This document shows, in pieces, positions 17,409 to 25,324 of a stretch of 64,000 nucleotides of DNA. Position 1 is the stretch's first letter. Each line of letters opens with the position of its first letter. This DNA comes from an uncultured Alistipes sp. (lineage in GTDB: Bacteria > Bacteroidota > Bacteroidia > Bacteroidales > Rikenellaceae). The stretch spans positions 23,283-87,282 of the forward strand of contig URBK01000012.1 in NCBI GenBank assembly GCA_900546065.1, written 5' to 3'. Position numbers and translations under genes: made by a program. The notes below the pieces were generated by a model. It was not told where the DNA came from. It did not search any database and saw nothing but the letters and a program-made list of their open reading frames with translations.

Positions 17409-17496
17409 TCGCCGCGGTAGGCCGCGGATTGTCGCCAAAGGTTTGTTTCTTTGTATGAAAGTTGCTAAATTCGCTCCGAGAAAAGAGATATACCGC

Positions 17497-18006
17497 ATGA
17501 GCAAAAAGATACTCACGACACTGCTGCTGATACTTGCGGCAACGGCCCTGAGAGCCGAGAACATCGTCATCGGCGAACCCGTGCCAAAGATACACGTACG
17601 CCAGTGGCTGATGGATTTCCGGCCCGCGCCGGCCGACTATACATGCATCGTCTTCTACCACTCTGAAAGTCCGATGTGCCGGCGTGCGCTCCCCGTCATA
17701 AAACGCGTCATCGACCACTTCGACGGCCGCATGAACGCCGTCATCGTGACCAAGGAGGATTACGACGCGGCTGGCGTGACCCTTACCGAGCATCTCGACG
17801 ACCTCATAGGCGTGGCCTTCGACGAAGACTGCAGGACGTTCCGCTACTTTCTGGTCAACTATATACCATATTGTGTGGTATGCGACCACAAGCGTCGCGC
17901 CGTATGGTGCGGCAATGCGGCCAATCTGGATGAGAAGACCCTCGAGAAACTGATCAATGCCTCAAAGGTCAAATATAAAAGCAAAAACAAGAACAAGAAG
18001 AAGTAA
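17497..18006 (+). CDS. Secreted thioredoxin-fold-like protein with one active-site Cys
   Basis: The product has 169 residues from MSKKILTTLLLIL, which is a signal peptide with likely cleavage after LRA near residue 20. An upstream reading to 17443 adds residues that do not look like a signal. The segment YTCIVFYHSESPMCRRALPVIKRV has the strand-loop-helix pattern of the thioredoxin active site, but the usual CxxC is SPMC, leaving only the second Cys. The C-terminal half shows PYCVVCDHKRRAVWCGNA, where a thioredoxin cis-proline would be expected. The tail KSKNKNKKK is strongly basic. A periplasmic thiol or chaperone role is possible but unproven. It ends seven bases before meaB, so the two are probably co-transcribed. 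Confidence 0.7.
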   Translation: MSKKILTTLLLILAATALRAENIVIGEPVPKIHVRQWLMDFRPAPADYTCIVFYHSESPMCRRALPVIKRVIDHFDGRMNAVIVTKEDYDAAGVTLTEHLDDLIGVAFDEDCRTFRYFLVNYIPYCVVCDHKRRAVWCGNAANLDEKTLEKLINASKVKYKSKNKNKKK

Positions 18007-18013
18007 CCCAACC

Positions 18014-19138
18014 ATGACATCGTATTCAAAGATAGAACACTTCGAAAAGGAGTATGCCGACACGCACCACGACACGGCACTGAACGTCACCGAGGGTGTT
18101 GCCGACCAGCCCATCGTCAATCCCCATTTCGTGCGCAAGCGCCGCCGCACCTTCTCGACGGATGAATATGTCGATGGTATTCTGCGCGGCGACATAACGA
18201 TCCTCTCGCAGGCCATAACCCTCATCGAGAGCAACAAGCCCGAGCACTACGATCAGGCGCAGCAGATCATCGAGCGATGCCTGCCCCACGCCGGGCGGTC
18301 GGTGCGCATCGGCATCACGGGCGTTCCGGGTGCCGGCAAGTCGACATTCATCGAGGCCGTGGGCAACATGGTCGTATCGCTGCACCACCGTCTGGCGGTG
18401 CTGGCCATCGACCCCAGCTCGGAGCGCAGCGGCGGTTCGATCCTCGGTGACAAGACCCGCATGGAGAGCATATCGTCCAATCCCGATATCTTCATCCGCC
18501 CCTCACCTTCGGCCGGGTCCCTCGGAGGCGTGGCACGCAAGACACGTGAGACCATCGTGCTGTGCGAGGCGGCCGGCTTCGACGTCATCTTCATCGAGAC
18601 GGTCGGCGTGGGACAGTCCGAAACGGCCGTACACTCGATGGTCGACATGTTCATGCTGTTGCAGATATCCGGTGCGGGAGACGAGCTGCAGGGCATCAAG
18701 CGCGGAATCATGGAGATGGCCGACATGATGGTCATAACCAAGGCCGACGGCGAGAACCGCCAGAAGGCGGAGTTGGCGCGGGCACAGTTCCAGAGCGCGC
18801 TGCACCTCTTCCCCATGCCCGAATCGGGATGGCGGCCCAAGGTCTACACCTGCTCGGCCGTGGCAGAGACAGGGCTTGAGGAGGTGTGGAAAGGTGTCGA
18901 GGAGTTCCTCGACCACATAGAGTCCAACGGATACTTCCAGTCGAACCGCAACCGACAGAACAAATACTGGATGTACGAGAGCATCAATGACGCCCTCAAG
19001 GATAGCTTCTACCGCGATCCGGCCGTGGCCGCACATCTGGCCGACGTTGAGCAGCGCGTCCTCGACGCCAAGCTCAGCTCCTTCATCGCCGCCAAGGAAC
19101 TGCTCGACATCTATTTCGACGACTGCCGCCGCGGCTGA
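18014..19138 (+). CDS. meaB: Methylmalonyl-CoA mutase-associated GTPase MeaB (ArgK family)
   Basis: MeaB is a G3E-family P-loop GTPase that loads and protects the B12 cofactor of methylmalonyl-CoA mutase. From MTSYSKIEHFEKEYAD the product has 374 residues. Walker A is GVPGAGKSTFIEAVG at about residues 103-117; further motifs are AIDPSSERSGGSILGDKTRM, ETVGVGQSE (switch region) and ITKADGEN (base specificity). The N-terminus is somewhat longer than usual for MeaB. Its position next to the mce-mmd operon fits propionate metabolism, although the mutase itself is outside the window. Confidence 0.94.
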   Translation: MTSYSKIEHFEKEYADTHHDTALNVTEGVADQPIVNPHFVRKRRRTFSTDEYVDGILRGDITILSQAITLIESNKPEHYDQAQQIIERCLPHAGRSVRIGITGVPGAGKSTFIEAVGNMVVSLHHRLAVLAIDPSSERSGGSILGDKTRMESISSNPDIFIRPSPSAGSLGGVARKTRETIVLCEAAGFDVIFIETVGVGQSETAVHSMVDMFMLLQISGAGDELQGIKRGIMEMADMMVITKADGENRQKAELARAQFQSALHLFPMPESGWRPKVYTCSAVAETGLEEVWKGVEEFLDHIESNGYFQSNRNRQNKYWMYESINDALKDSFYRDPAVAAHLADVEQRVLDAKLSSFIAAKELLDIYFDDCRRG

Positions 19139-19364
19139 TCCTCTCCACGGCAAAGGCCGCAGCACCGGCATCAATGCAATATTATCGACACCCGTATCGG
19201 AAATCCCGATGCGGGTGTCAATTTCAAATACGGCGGTCTCGACAAGGCTTCGGATTACGGGCAAAAAGTGCTTCGATTTGCAACATACTACATAATTATG
19301 CGCAAAAACAGCCGTATAAATGAAATACGGCAGGCATAATGCGCATTTTTATGGTATTTATCAC

Positions 19365-19372
19365 TACATTTG
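19365..19372 (+). promoter_or_regulatory. -7 promoter element for the tryptophanase gene
   Basis: TACATTTG fits TAnnTTTG and lies 34 bases before the ATG at 19407. The -33 position is not a good TTG. Confidence 0.55.
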
Positions 19373-19406
19373 AAATCGAAACCTTAAACGGAACCCCTTA
19401 TCTGCT

Positions 19407-20855
19407 ATGAGCCAAGTAAAATTCTACCGAGGCGGAGACCTGCCTCTGGAGCTGCACAAGGTGCGTGTAGTGCAGAAGCTCCACCTCGTACCCATCGAAC
19501 GCCGTCTCGACGCCATGAAGGAGGCGGGATTCAACACATTCCGCCTGAGTACGCGCGACGTCTACCTTGACATGCTCACCGACAGCGGCACCAACGCCAT
19601 GAGCGACAACCAGCTTGCCGCCATGATGCGTGCCGACGACGCCTATGCGGGCTAGCAGTCGTTCGAGCGCCTGCAAAAGGCCGTGGAGGATGTCTTGGGC
19701 AAAAAATACCTGCTGCCGGTGCATCAGGGACGCGCCGCCGAGAACATCATCTGCCGCACATTCATCAAGCCGGGCAATATCATCCCGATGAACTACCACT
19801 TCACCACGGCGCTGGCCCACATCCTCGAAAACGGAGGCAAGATAGCCGAGCTGTTGTGTGACCACGCCTTCGAGCTCAAGTCGGACCACCCCTTCAAGGG
19901 CAACATCGACATCGAGAAACTCGAACGCTGCATCCAAGAGAACGGCGTGGATAATATCCCCTTCATCCGCATGGAGGCCTCGACGAACCTTATCGGCGGA
20001 CAGCCCTTCTCGCTGGCCAACATGATGGACGTGCGGCGCGTGGCCGACAAATACAACATCATGCTGGTACTCGACGCGAGCCTTCTGGGCGAGAACGCCT
20101 ACCTGATCAAACAGCGCGAGGAGAAGTGGAAGGAGAACTCGATGGGCGAGATCATCCGCATGATGACGGGTCTGGCCGATCTGGTCTACTTCTCGGCGCG
20201 CAAGCTCTCCTCCTCGCGCGGCGGCGGCATCTGCACAAACCAGAAGGCACTCTACAGCAAGATGGAGGCGATGATACCCCTCTTCGAGGGCTTCCTTACA
20301 TACGGCGGTATCTCGGTGCGCGAGATCGAGGCCATGGCGGTAGGTCTCTACGAGACGCTCGACGAGACGATGATAAGCCAGAGCCCCTCGTTCATCAAAT
20401 ACCTTGTCGAGTCGCTCGACACCAAGGGCATCCCTGCCGTGACGCCTCCGGGTGTTCTGGGCGCCCACGTCGATGCCATGAAGTTCTGCGACCACATACC
20501 GCAGGAGGAGTATCCGGCAGGAGCTTTGGCCGCGGCGCTGTATATATGTTCGGGTATCCGCGGCATGGAGCGCGGAACCATCTCGAGCGTGCGTGACGAG
20601 AACGGCAAGGAGATTCTGGCCGACGTCGAGCTGCTGCGTCTGGCCGTGCCGCGCCGCGTCTTCACCCTCTCGCAGATAAACTACGTGATCGACCGCCTCG
20701 AGTGGCTATACGACAACCGTCGCCTGATCGGAGGCCTGAAGTTCGTCTACGAACCGCCCGTGCTGCGCTTCTTCATGGGAGGCTTGGAGCCCACGAGCGA
20801 CTGGCCCGCAAAACTTATGGACAAGTTCCGCAAGGATTTCGGCGACAGTCTCTGA
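19407..20855 (+). pseudogene. tnaA: Tryptophanase / tyrosine phenol-lyase family gene interrupted by one in-frame TAG
   Basis: A beta-eliminating PLP lyase; the tryptophanase reaction makes indole, pyruvate and ammonia. The frame starts at ATG 19407 and reads DVYLDMLTDSGTNAMSDNQ and ADDAYAG, then hits TAG at 19653-19655. It continues in the same frame with QSFERL, LPVHQGRAAENI, the PLP lysine in YFSARKLSSSRGGG, and ends GGLKFVYEPPVLRFF...DSL at 20855. The family has AYAGS-x-SF here, so the TAG replaces a Ser codon (TCG to TAG is one change). Reading through gives 482 residues, close to full length. There is no frameshift and the remaining sequence looks well conserved, so the break is recent, a sequencing error, or suppressed. 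TAG is a normal stop elsewhere in this DNA (GH31, lolA, gyrA). Restart at GTG 19683 would lose the N-terminal arm. Confidence 0.85.
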
Positions 20856-20880
20856 CCGGCATGTTGCATATTGGATATGC

Positions 20881-20912
20881 GAACGGCTCTCCCCGTACAG
20901 GGAGAGCCGTTC
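20881..20912. terminator. Bidirectional hairpin terminator between tnaA and the DUF5009 gene
   Basis: A perfect 13-bp stem GAACGGCTCTCCC/GGGAGAGCCGTTC with a six-base loop lies in the 77 bases between two converging genes. T-runs are weak on both sides. Confidence 0.7.
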
Positions 20913-20932
20913 ATATTGTTGGCAATGACACC

Positions 20933-22051
20933 TTACAGACGCAGGAATATCCGGCGGCGGTACATCGCCATAAGGATCAGGAATATGATCAGATAGTTGG
21001 CAAAGTCGAGCCATACGCCGTAATATTCACCCATGTATTGTTCCAACCCGTATGTCAGCGACGAAGCTATACAGCGGAAATTCACGACCTGCGCCAACAC
21101 GTACGCCGTAATGGAGTTCATACCGTATATCTTGAGCCACCCGAGTCCGCGCGTATGCCCCTTATAATCTATCCAATAGTAGAACACACCCATCAGAATA
21201 AAGCATATTCCGCCAGCGAAGAGGGTCATGCTGCAACTCCATATCGTCTTGATGATCGGCATCTGGAGACTCCATAAAAGAGCGACGGCGACCAACGCCG
21301 CACCGATCACGACCAAACGTTTCACCGTACGGGCGCCGTCGTCGCGCCCCTCGCGCACGATACGCCCTGCGAAGCTGCCCAGAAGCACCGTCACGCCGAA
21401 TGTCAGGCTGCTCAGGATCCACGTATAGTGATAGTAGTCCGAGAAATGCCACCCCGCGTCGTCCCAATATACACCGTCGCGGAAACGTCCCAGCACGGCG
21501 CGGTCGACCGCCTCGGCGAAGTTGCCGTCCGGAGTGAAATCCCCGAGCAGTGTCATCGGCACCCAATATGCGACGAGCAACAGCACCGCCACGGCGATCT
21601 GGCCGCGCACCTTACAGTGAAGCATGGCCACCGAAGCTATCAGATAACCGGCGGCTATGGCCTGCAGTGTATTGGAGTAAAGGTATATCCTGTGCGGGTC
21701 GAGTCCCAGAAGATTGCCCTGTACCACCATGCCGAATATGAACAACAGCACCACGCGGCGGGCTATGCGCAGGTATGCCGCACGCTTGTCGTCACCGAAC
21801 TTGGCAAACGAGAACGGCATCGACGCTCCGGCCATGAACATGAACAGCGGCATGATCAGGTCCCACACGCGGAAGCCCTCCCACGGAACGTGTTCAAACT
21901 GACGCATGACGCCCTCGAGCCACGGCGCATCGAGTTTACGTGCCAGAGACATGAATACGGGTTGAAAGAATACCAAAAGGAAGAGGTCGAAACCGCGCAG
22001 GATATCGAGTGAGGCCAGACGCCCCTTTTCGGGCGAAGTTTTACCATTCAT
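20933..22051 (-). CDS. Multi-pass membrane protein, DUF5009 / heparan-alpha-glucosaminide acetyltransferase-like
   Basis: The 372-residue protein has about ten membrane segments. The N-terminus ASLDILRGFDLFLLVFF and the WDLIMPLFMFMAGASMPFSF segment match the DUF5009/NagX group, related to lysosomal HGSNAT, which acetylates amino sugars across a membrane. The C-terminal GWLKIYGMNSITAYVLAQV is also typical. In Bacteroidetes such genes often occur with host- or cell-wall-glycan degradation genes, but none is adjacent here. The substrate is unknown. It converges on tnaA through a shared hairpin terminator. Confidence 0.85.
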   Translation of the reverse strand: MNGKTSPEKGRLASLDILRGFDLFLLVFFQPVFMSLARKLDAPWLEGVMRQFEHVPWEGFRVWDLIMPLFMFMAGASMPFSFAKFGDDKRAAYLRIARRVVLLFIFGMVVQGNLLGLDPHRIYLYSNTLQAIAAGYLIASVAMLHCKVRGQIAVAVLLLVAYWVPMTLLGDFTPDGNFAEAVDRAVLGRFRDGVYWDDAGWHFSDYYHYTWILSSLTFGVTVLLGSFAGRIVREGRDDGARTVKRLVVIGAALVAVALLWSLQMPIIKTIWSCSMTLFAGGICFILMGVFYYWIDYKGHTRGLGWLKIYGMNSITAYVLAQVVNFRCIASSLTYGLEQYMGEYYGVWLDFANYLIIFLILMAMYRRRIFLRL

Positions 22052-22164
22052 ATAAGGATATGTTTTGTGACGGACAGGGCGCGGCCCTCCGTCGGCGGGT
22101 TAGTCGTTGGTCGAGAGATAAAAGTACGAAAAATAATCCGATTCAGTGCAACGCCGTACCACAA

Positions 22165-22683
22165 TTAATCCATATAGGCCCATAACACTACCCTCTGCTC
22201 GCGTTGCAGGATAGCATCCAGCGTCTCCATGTCGCGCGTCGACACGACGGGACATCCCCAACTGCCAACCGTCGCCACAGGCCAGATGGGAAGATGTGTC
22301 GTATAACGCCACCCGTGCAGCACGACACACCGCGGCCGCAACGAGGCGTTGGTTTCATCGAGCCCGTCGAGACGGTATGCTACCCCGTAGCTTCCCATGT
22401 AACGTTCGGCCACGAGGGCGCGCCCCTCGGAGCTGAGATGCGATCCGTCCTCGTTTGAGACACGCGCGCAGGCACTGCGCACATGACTCTCGGTGCTGCC
22501 GCTGCCGTGACTCGCGACGAAAACATGCTCCGCACACCCTTTCCGGAAATTCCACACGGCAAGCCTTCGACGCCCCGAATGGCGCGAGAGATCCCACAGC
22601 AGGGCCACACGGTCGTTATACCCGCGCTCACGGCAAAACGGGAGCAGCTCCGCGGCGTGACGCGCAAATGAAGAGCCACTCAT
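22165..22683 (-). CDS. L,D-transpeptidase-like (YkuD_2 family) protein without a signal peptide
   Basis: The product has 172 residues from ATG 22683. The family pattern is visible: LLWDLSRHSGRRRLAVWNF at the N-terminus, VASHGSGS, the SNEDGSHLSSEG stretch, then VVLHGWRY and the catalytic SWGCPVVS with Cys near residue 143. YkuD_2 proteins normally carry an export signal because they act on peptidoglycan. Here the N-terminus MSGSSFARHAAELL has none, and the reading extended to 22728 has none either. The start overlaps the cobB stop by four bases (ATGA), which supports this start and suggests translational coupling with the sirtuin. It is either a cytoplasmic relative with another role or exported in some unrecognised way. 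Confidence 0.8.
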   Translation of the reverse strand: MSGSSFARHAAELLPFCRERGYNDRVALLWDLSRHSGRRRLAVWNFRKGCAEHVFVASHGSGSTESHVRSACARVSNEDGSHLSSEGRALVAERYMGSYGVAYRLDGLDETNASLRPRCVVLHGWRYTTHLPIWPVATVGSWGCPVVSTRDMETLDAILQREQRVVLWAYMD

Positions 22684-23387
22684 CGTCCGGCCTCCGCCTC
22701 CAATTGATGCGCCAACTCGGGCATGCACTCCGCAGCACGCTTACGAATATGCGTCAATGGGTTACGTATAAGTCCCGTATCTGGATTCCCGGGATCCACA
22801 AGCCATATCGGCACCTCACGCCGCACGTAATGCACAAGCGACGCGGCGGGATATACGGCCAGCGACGTACCCACGACGATCAGTATGTCGGCCGTAGAGG
22901 CTATGCGCGCCGCCGTCTCGAACATGGGCACCGCCTCGCCGAAGAAGACGATATGCGGACGCAGCAGCGCCCCGTCAGGCCCGCGGTCGTCGAGATGCTG
23001 CTCCCAGCCCTTGATCGGGACTATCACGTCGGGATTGCGCTCGCTGCGCAGCTTGCGCAGTTCGCCGTGCAGGTGTGTCACGCGGCTCGAACCGGCACGT
23101 TCGTGCAGGTCATCGACATTCTGCGTCACAACATCCACATCGTAAAAGCGCTCCAACTCGGCTATGGCGTAGTGCGCCGCATTGGGCTTTACGTTGTCGA
23201 GTTCGCGGCGGCGCATGTTGTAGAACTCGATCACGAGGGCGCGGTTGCGCGCCAGAGCCTCGGGTGTACATACATCCTCTATGCGATAGTTCGCCCACAG
23301 TCCGTCGGCATCGCGGAAGGTGGCCAAGCCGCTGTCGGCACTCACCCCCGCACCCGTAAATACCACGATCTTCTTCATATCCGGCAA
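22680..23387 (-). CDS. cobB: NAD-dependent protein deacylase, Sir2 family
   Basis: Removes acyl groups from lysines using NAD. The 235 residues show the sirtuin signatures GAGVSADSGLATFRDADGLW (NAD loop), TQNVDDLHERAG, the catalytic THLHGEL His near residue 110, RPHIVFFGEAVP, and VVGTSLAVYPAASL. The four-Cys zinc site of many sirtuins is not evident between the HG motif and RPHIVFFGE, as in some class III bacterial forms. It has a promoter with both elements and overlaps the downstream L,D-transpeptidase-like gene by four bases. Confidence 0.94.
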   Translation of the reverse strand: MPDMKKIVVFTGAGVSADSGLATFRDADGLWANYRIEDVCTPEALARNRALVIEFYNMRRRELDNVKPNAAHYAIAELERFYDVDVVTQNVDDLHERAGSSRVTHLHGELRKLRSERNPDVIVPIKGWEQHLDDRGPDGALLRPHIVFFGEAVPMFETAARIASTADILIVVGTSLAVYPAASLVHYVRREVPIWLVDPGNPDTGLIRNPLTHIRKRAAECMPELAHQLEAEAGR

Positions 23388-23403
23388 TGTTTTATACTAC
23401 CTG

Positions 23404-23434
23404 CAAAAATACGCAAAACGTCCGCCGATAGCAA
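23404..23434 (-). promoter_or_regulatory. Promoter for cobB
   Basis: On the minus strand TTG (23434-23432), 20 bases, then TATTTTTG (23411-23404), 16 bases before the ATG. The 5' leader must be very short. Confidence 0.75.
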
Positions 23435-23450
23435 CCTCCGCCATGCAAAA

Positions 23451-23483
23451 AAATCTCCGGCCGCAATCCGCAACCGGAGATTT
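23451..23483 (-). terminator. Terminator of the SPFH gene cluster
   Basis: A perfect 10-bp stem AAATCTCCGG/CCGGAGATTT with a T-run on the minus strand, 33 bases after the stop at 23516. Confidence 0.85.
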
Positions 23484-23515
23484 CGTAACACAACCTTGAT
23501 AACAACACGCTACGG

Positions 23516-23935
23516 TCACTGCCCGTCTGTTCCGTGCCAATAGCGCAGACGCAGATGCGCCACAGCGGCTATGGCAAGAGATACAGCCGCAATGGACAAC
23601 GTCAAGGGCAGATCGTCCCATTTGTCCTTGTATGCAAACACGGCCGTAGGTATTACCAACATGCACGCCCCCAACTGCCAGCACCACCTGCGGCATCGGC
23701 GCCACCATAGACGCGCACTCTGACGGTAGCCCTCCACGTTACGCACGACAATCAGCACCAGCGTCAGCGGCACCATTATCACCATCAACGTATTGTCCAA
23801 AGTCTTCATGGCTTCGCTCTGCGCCAGCTCAGAATCCGACCACCGCATAAAGCCGCTCACCGCAAAGGCGGCAAGGCCCATAGTCAGCCACCAATAGCCG
23901 AGCCACTTTTTCCATTCATCCATACGCCAATCCAT
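23516..23935 (-). CDS. Small membrane protein, third gene of the SPFH cluster
   Basis: The product has 139 residues from MDWRMDEWKKWLGYW, with four likely membrane helices: WLTMGLAAFAVSGF, TLMVIMVPLTLVLIVV, LGACMLVIPTAVFAY and LPLTLSIAAVSLAIAAVAHL. A basic WWRRCRRW loop lies between helices two and three. I do not recognise a named family. The start overlaps the stop of the ribbon-helix-helix gene by one base (TAATG), so translation is probably coupled. A longer reading to 24055 is only overlap with that gene. Confidence 0.75.
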   Translation of the reverse strand: MDWRMDEWKKWLGYWWLTMGLAAFAVSGFMRWSDSELAQSEAMKTLDNTLMVIMVPLTLVLIVVRNVEGYRQSARLWWRRCRRWCWQLGACMLVIPTAVFAYKDKWDDLPLTLSIAAVSLAIAAVAHLRLRYWHGTDGQ

Positions 23936-24168
23936 TATTTGCGTGTCGTTACCTCGCTCTCGGCCGACGGCTGATCCGCCCCGGCATCGGCTTCGACAGG
24001 CTTCGCCGGCCGTTTCAGGCGGCCGCTGCGGCGCAGCGCGTCCGCGATGATCCACTGCAGCTGTCCGTTTATGCTGCGGAACTCATCGTCGGCCCACTGC
24101 TCCAAAGCCTCCATCGTTGCGGCGTCGACCCTCAACACGAAACTCTTATTTCCTCCACCTTTGGCCAT
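23935..24168 (-). CDS. Ribbon-helix-helix (Arc-type) DNA-binding protein
   Basis: A 77-residue protein. The start MAKGGGNKSFVLRVDAATMEALEQWADDEFRSINGQ... follows the Arc/CopG plan: strand NKSFVLRV, helix ATMEALEQWADDEF, the SINGQLQW turn, and helix IIADALRRSGR. The C-terminal 25 residues are acidic and probably disordered. It lies 35 bases after the SPFH gene and overlaps the next gene by one base. It may autoregulate the three-gene unit. A toxin partner is not evident, so an antitoxin role is unlikely. Confidence 0.85.
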   Translation of the reverse strand: MAKGGGNKSFVLRVDAATMEALEQWADDEFRSINGQLQWIIADALRRSGRLKRPAKPVEADAGADQPSAESEVTTRK

Positions 24169-24203
24169 CGCGGATACCTTTCCTGCTTCGACTCTTCAAA
24201 ATA

Positions 24204-25151
24204 CTAATGGTGCAGCGTACCTGCATTGACCACGGGCTGCGCCGACTCGTCGCCGCACAGCACGACAAGCAGGTTCGTCACCATGGCCGCCTTGCGCTCC
24301 TCGTCCAGTTCCACAACATCATCCTCCGAGAGACGGTCCAACGCCATCTTCACCATCGAGACGGCACCCTCGACGATCTTCTCGCGCGCCGAGATTATGG
24401 CGTCGGCCTGCTGGCGGCGCAGCATCACGGCCGCAATCTCGGGAGCATAGGCCAAGTAGTTGATCCTCGCCTCCACGACCTCGATGCCGGCTATGGCCAG
24501 ACGCTCGCTCAGACGCTGTTCGAGGACGACGTTTATCTCGTCGCTGTTGCTGCGCAGCGTAACCTCACCCGAGTCGGCGCCGTTGTCATCGTAAGCATAA
24601 AGTCCCGCCACCTGACGCAGCGCCGCGTCGCTCTGCACCGCAACGAAACTCTCCAGCATGTGCATGCGGGCGCTCTGCGACACCTGTCCCTGCGCGTTTG
24701 CCGCAACGTCAATGTCAAACACGGCGCGGTAGATCTCGCCTCGCTTCAGACGCCACACCAATACAAGACCGATCATGATCGGGTTACCCGTCTTGTCATT
24801 CACCTTGATCGGCTCGGCATTGAGGTTGCGGGCACGCAGCGACAGCTCCTTCTTCGACATGAAGAAATTGACCCACCAGAAACCCGTCTTGTAGAACGAG
24901 CCGCGATACTCGCCGAAGAAGGTCAGCACGCGCGCCTCGTTGGGCTCCAACAGCATGAATCCCTTGTTGGTGATAAAGAAGAAGAGCAGCAGCAACACTC
25001 CCGCCGCTACGATCCATCCTGCCGCGGGCGCCTCCTGATTAGCTCCGTAAATAATCAGCGCCACGGATGCCGCCTTGCCGAGCAATATAAGCACCAAAGC
25101 CACAAAACCGTTTGCGCACCATCCGTTGTATTCGTAATTCTTGTTCTCCAT
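24204..25151 (-). CDS. SPFH/Band 7 domain membrane protein
   Basis: The 315-residue protein starts with two hydrophobic helices (about residues 14-37 and 44-60), followed by the SPFH signature EPNEARVLTFFGEYRGSFYKTGFWWVN and a C-terminal coiled-coil-prone part (ERLAIAGIEVVEARINYLAYAPEIAAVMLRRQQADAIISAR, described here in two motifs: EARINYLAYAPEIA and LRRQQADAIISAR). SPFH proteins form oligomeric membrane microdomains, related to flotillin and HflK/C. It is first in a three-gene unit with a ribbon-helix-helix protein and a small membrane protein. The partner protease and the function are unknown. Confidence 0.9.
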   Translation of the reverse strand: MENKNYEYNGWCANGFVALVLILLGKAASVALIIYGANQEAPAAGWIVAAGVLLLLFFFITNKGFMLLEPNEARVLTFFGEYRGSFYKTGFWWVNFFMSKKELSLRARNLNAEPIKVNDKTGNPIMIGLVLVWRLKRGEIYRAVFDIDVAANAQGQVSQSARMHMLESFVAVQSDAALRQVAGLYAYDDNGADSGEVTLRSNSDEINVVLEQRLSERLAIAGIEVVEARINYLAYAPEIAAVMLRRQQADAIISAREKIVEGAVSMVKMALDRLSEDDVVELDEERKAAMVTNLLVVLCGDESAQPVVNAGTLHH

Positions 25152-25187
25152 ATAAGATTAGATTTGGTTAATATCATTTTGATATCA

Positions 25188-25220
25188 CAAAGATATAAAA
25201 ACAAATTTCAATATTGCAAA
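25188..25220 (-). promoter_or_regulatory. Promoter for the SPFH cluster
   Basis: On the minus strand TTTG (25220-25217), 21 bases, then TATCTTTG (25195-25188), 37 bases before the ATG. Confidence 0.7.
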
Positions 25221-25324
25221 TTATCCCGATATTTTTCATCATACGGGTGCGATAAACCTCTGCGCGCATGGCCGGAAACCGAAAAAGAGCTATATTTACG
25301 ATCGCAATAATCTGCTCAACACCA

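Noticed and set aside
17167..17496. Cobalamin riboswitch near the methylmalonyl-CoA genes
   Set aside because: I looked for the B12-box type conserved pattern upstream of mce and meaB and did not see it.
19407..20855. Stop-codon recoding (pyrrolysine-like) in the tryptophanase gene
   Set aside because: TAG is a normal terminator of other genes in the window, the family has Ser at this site, and no recoding element is visible; mutation or sequence error is simpler.
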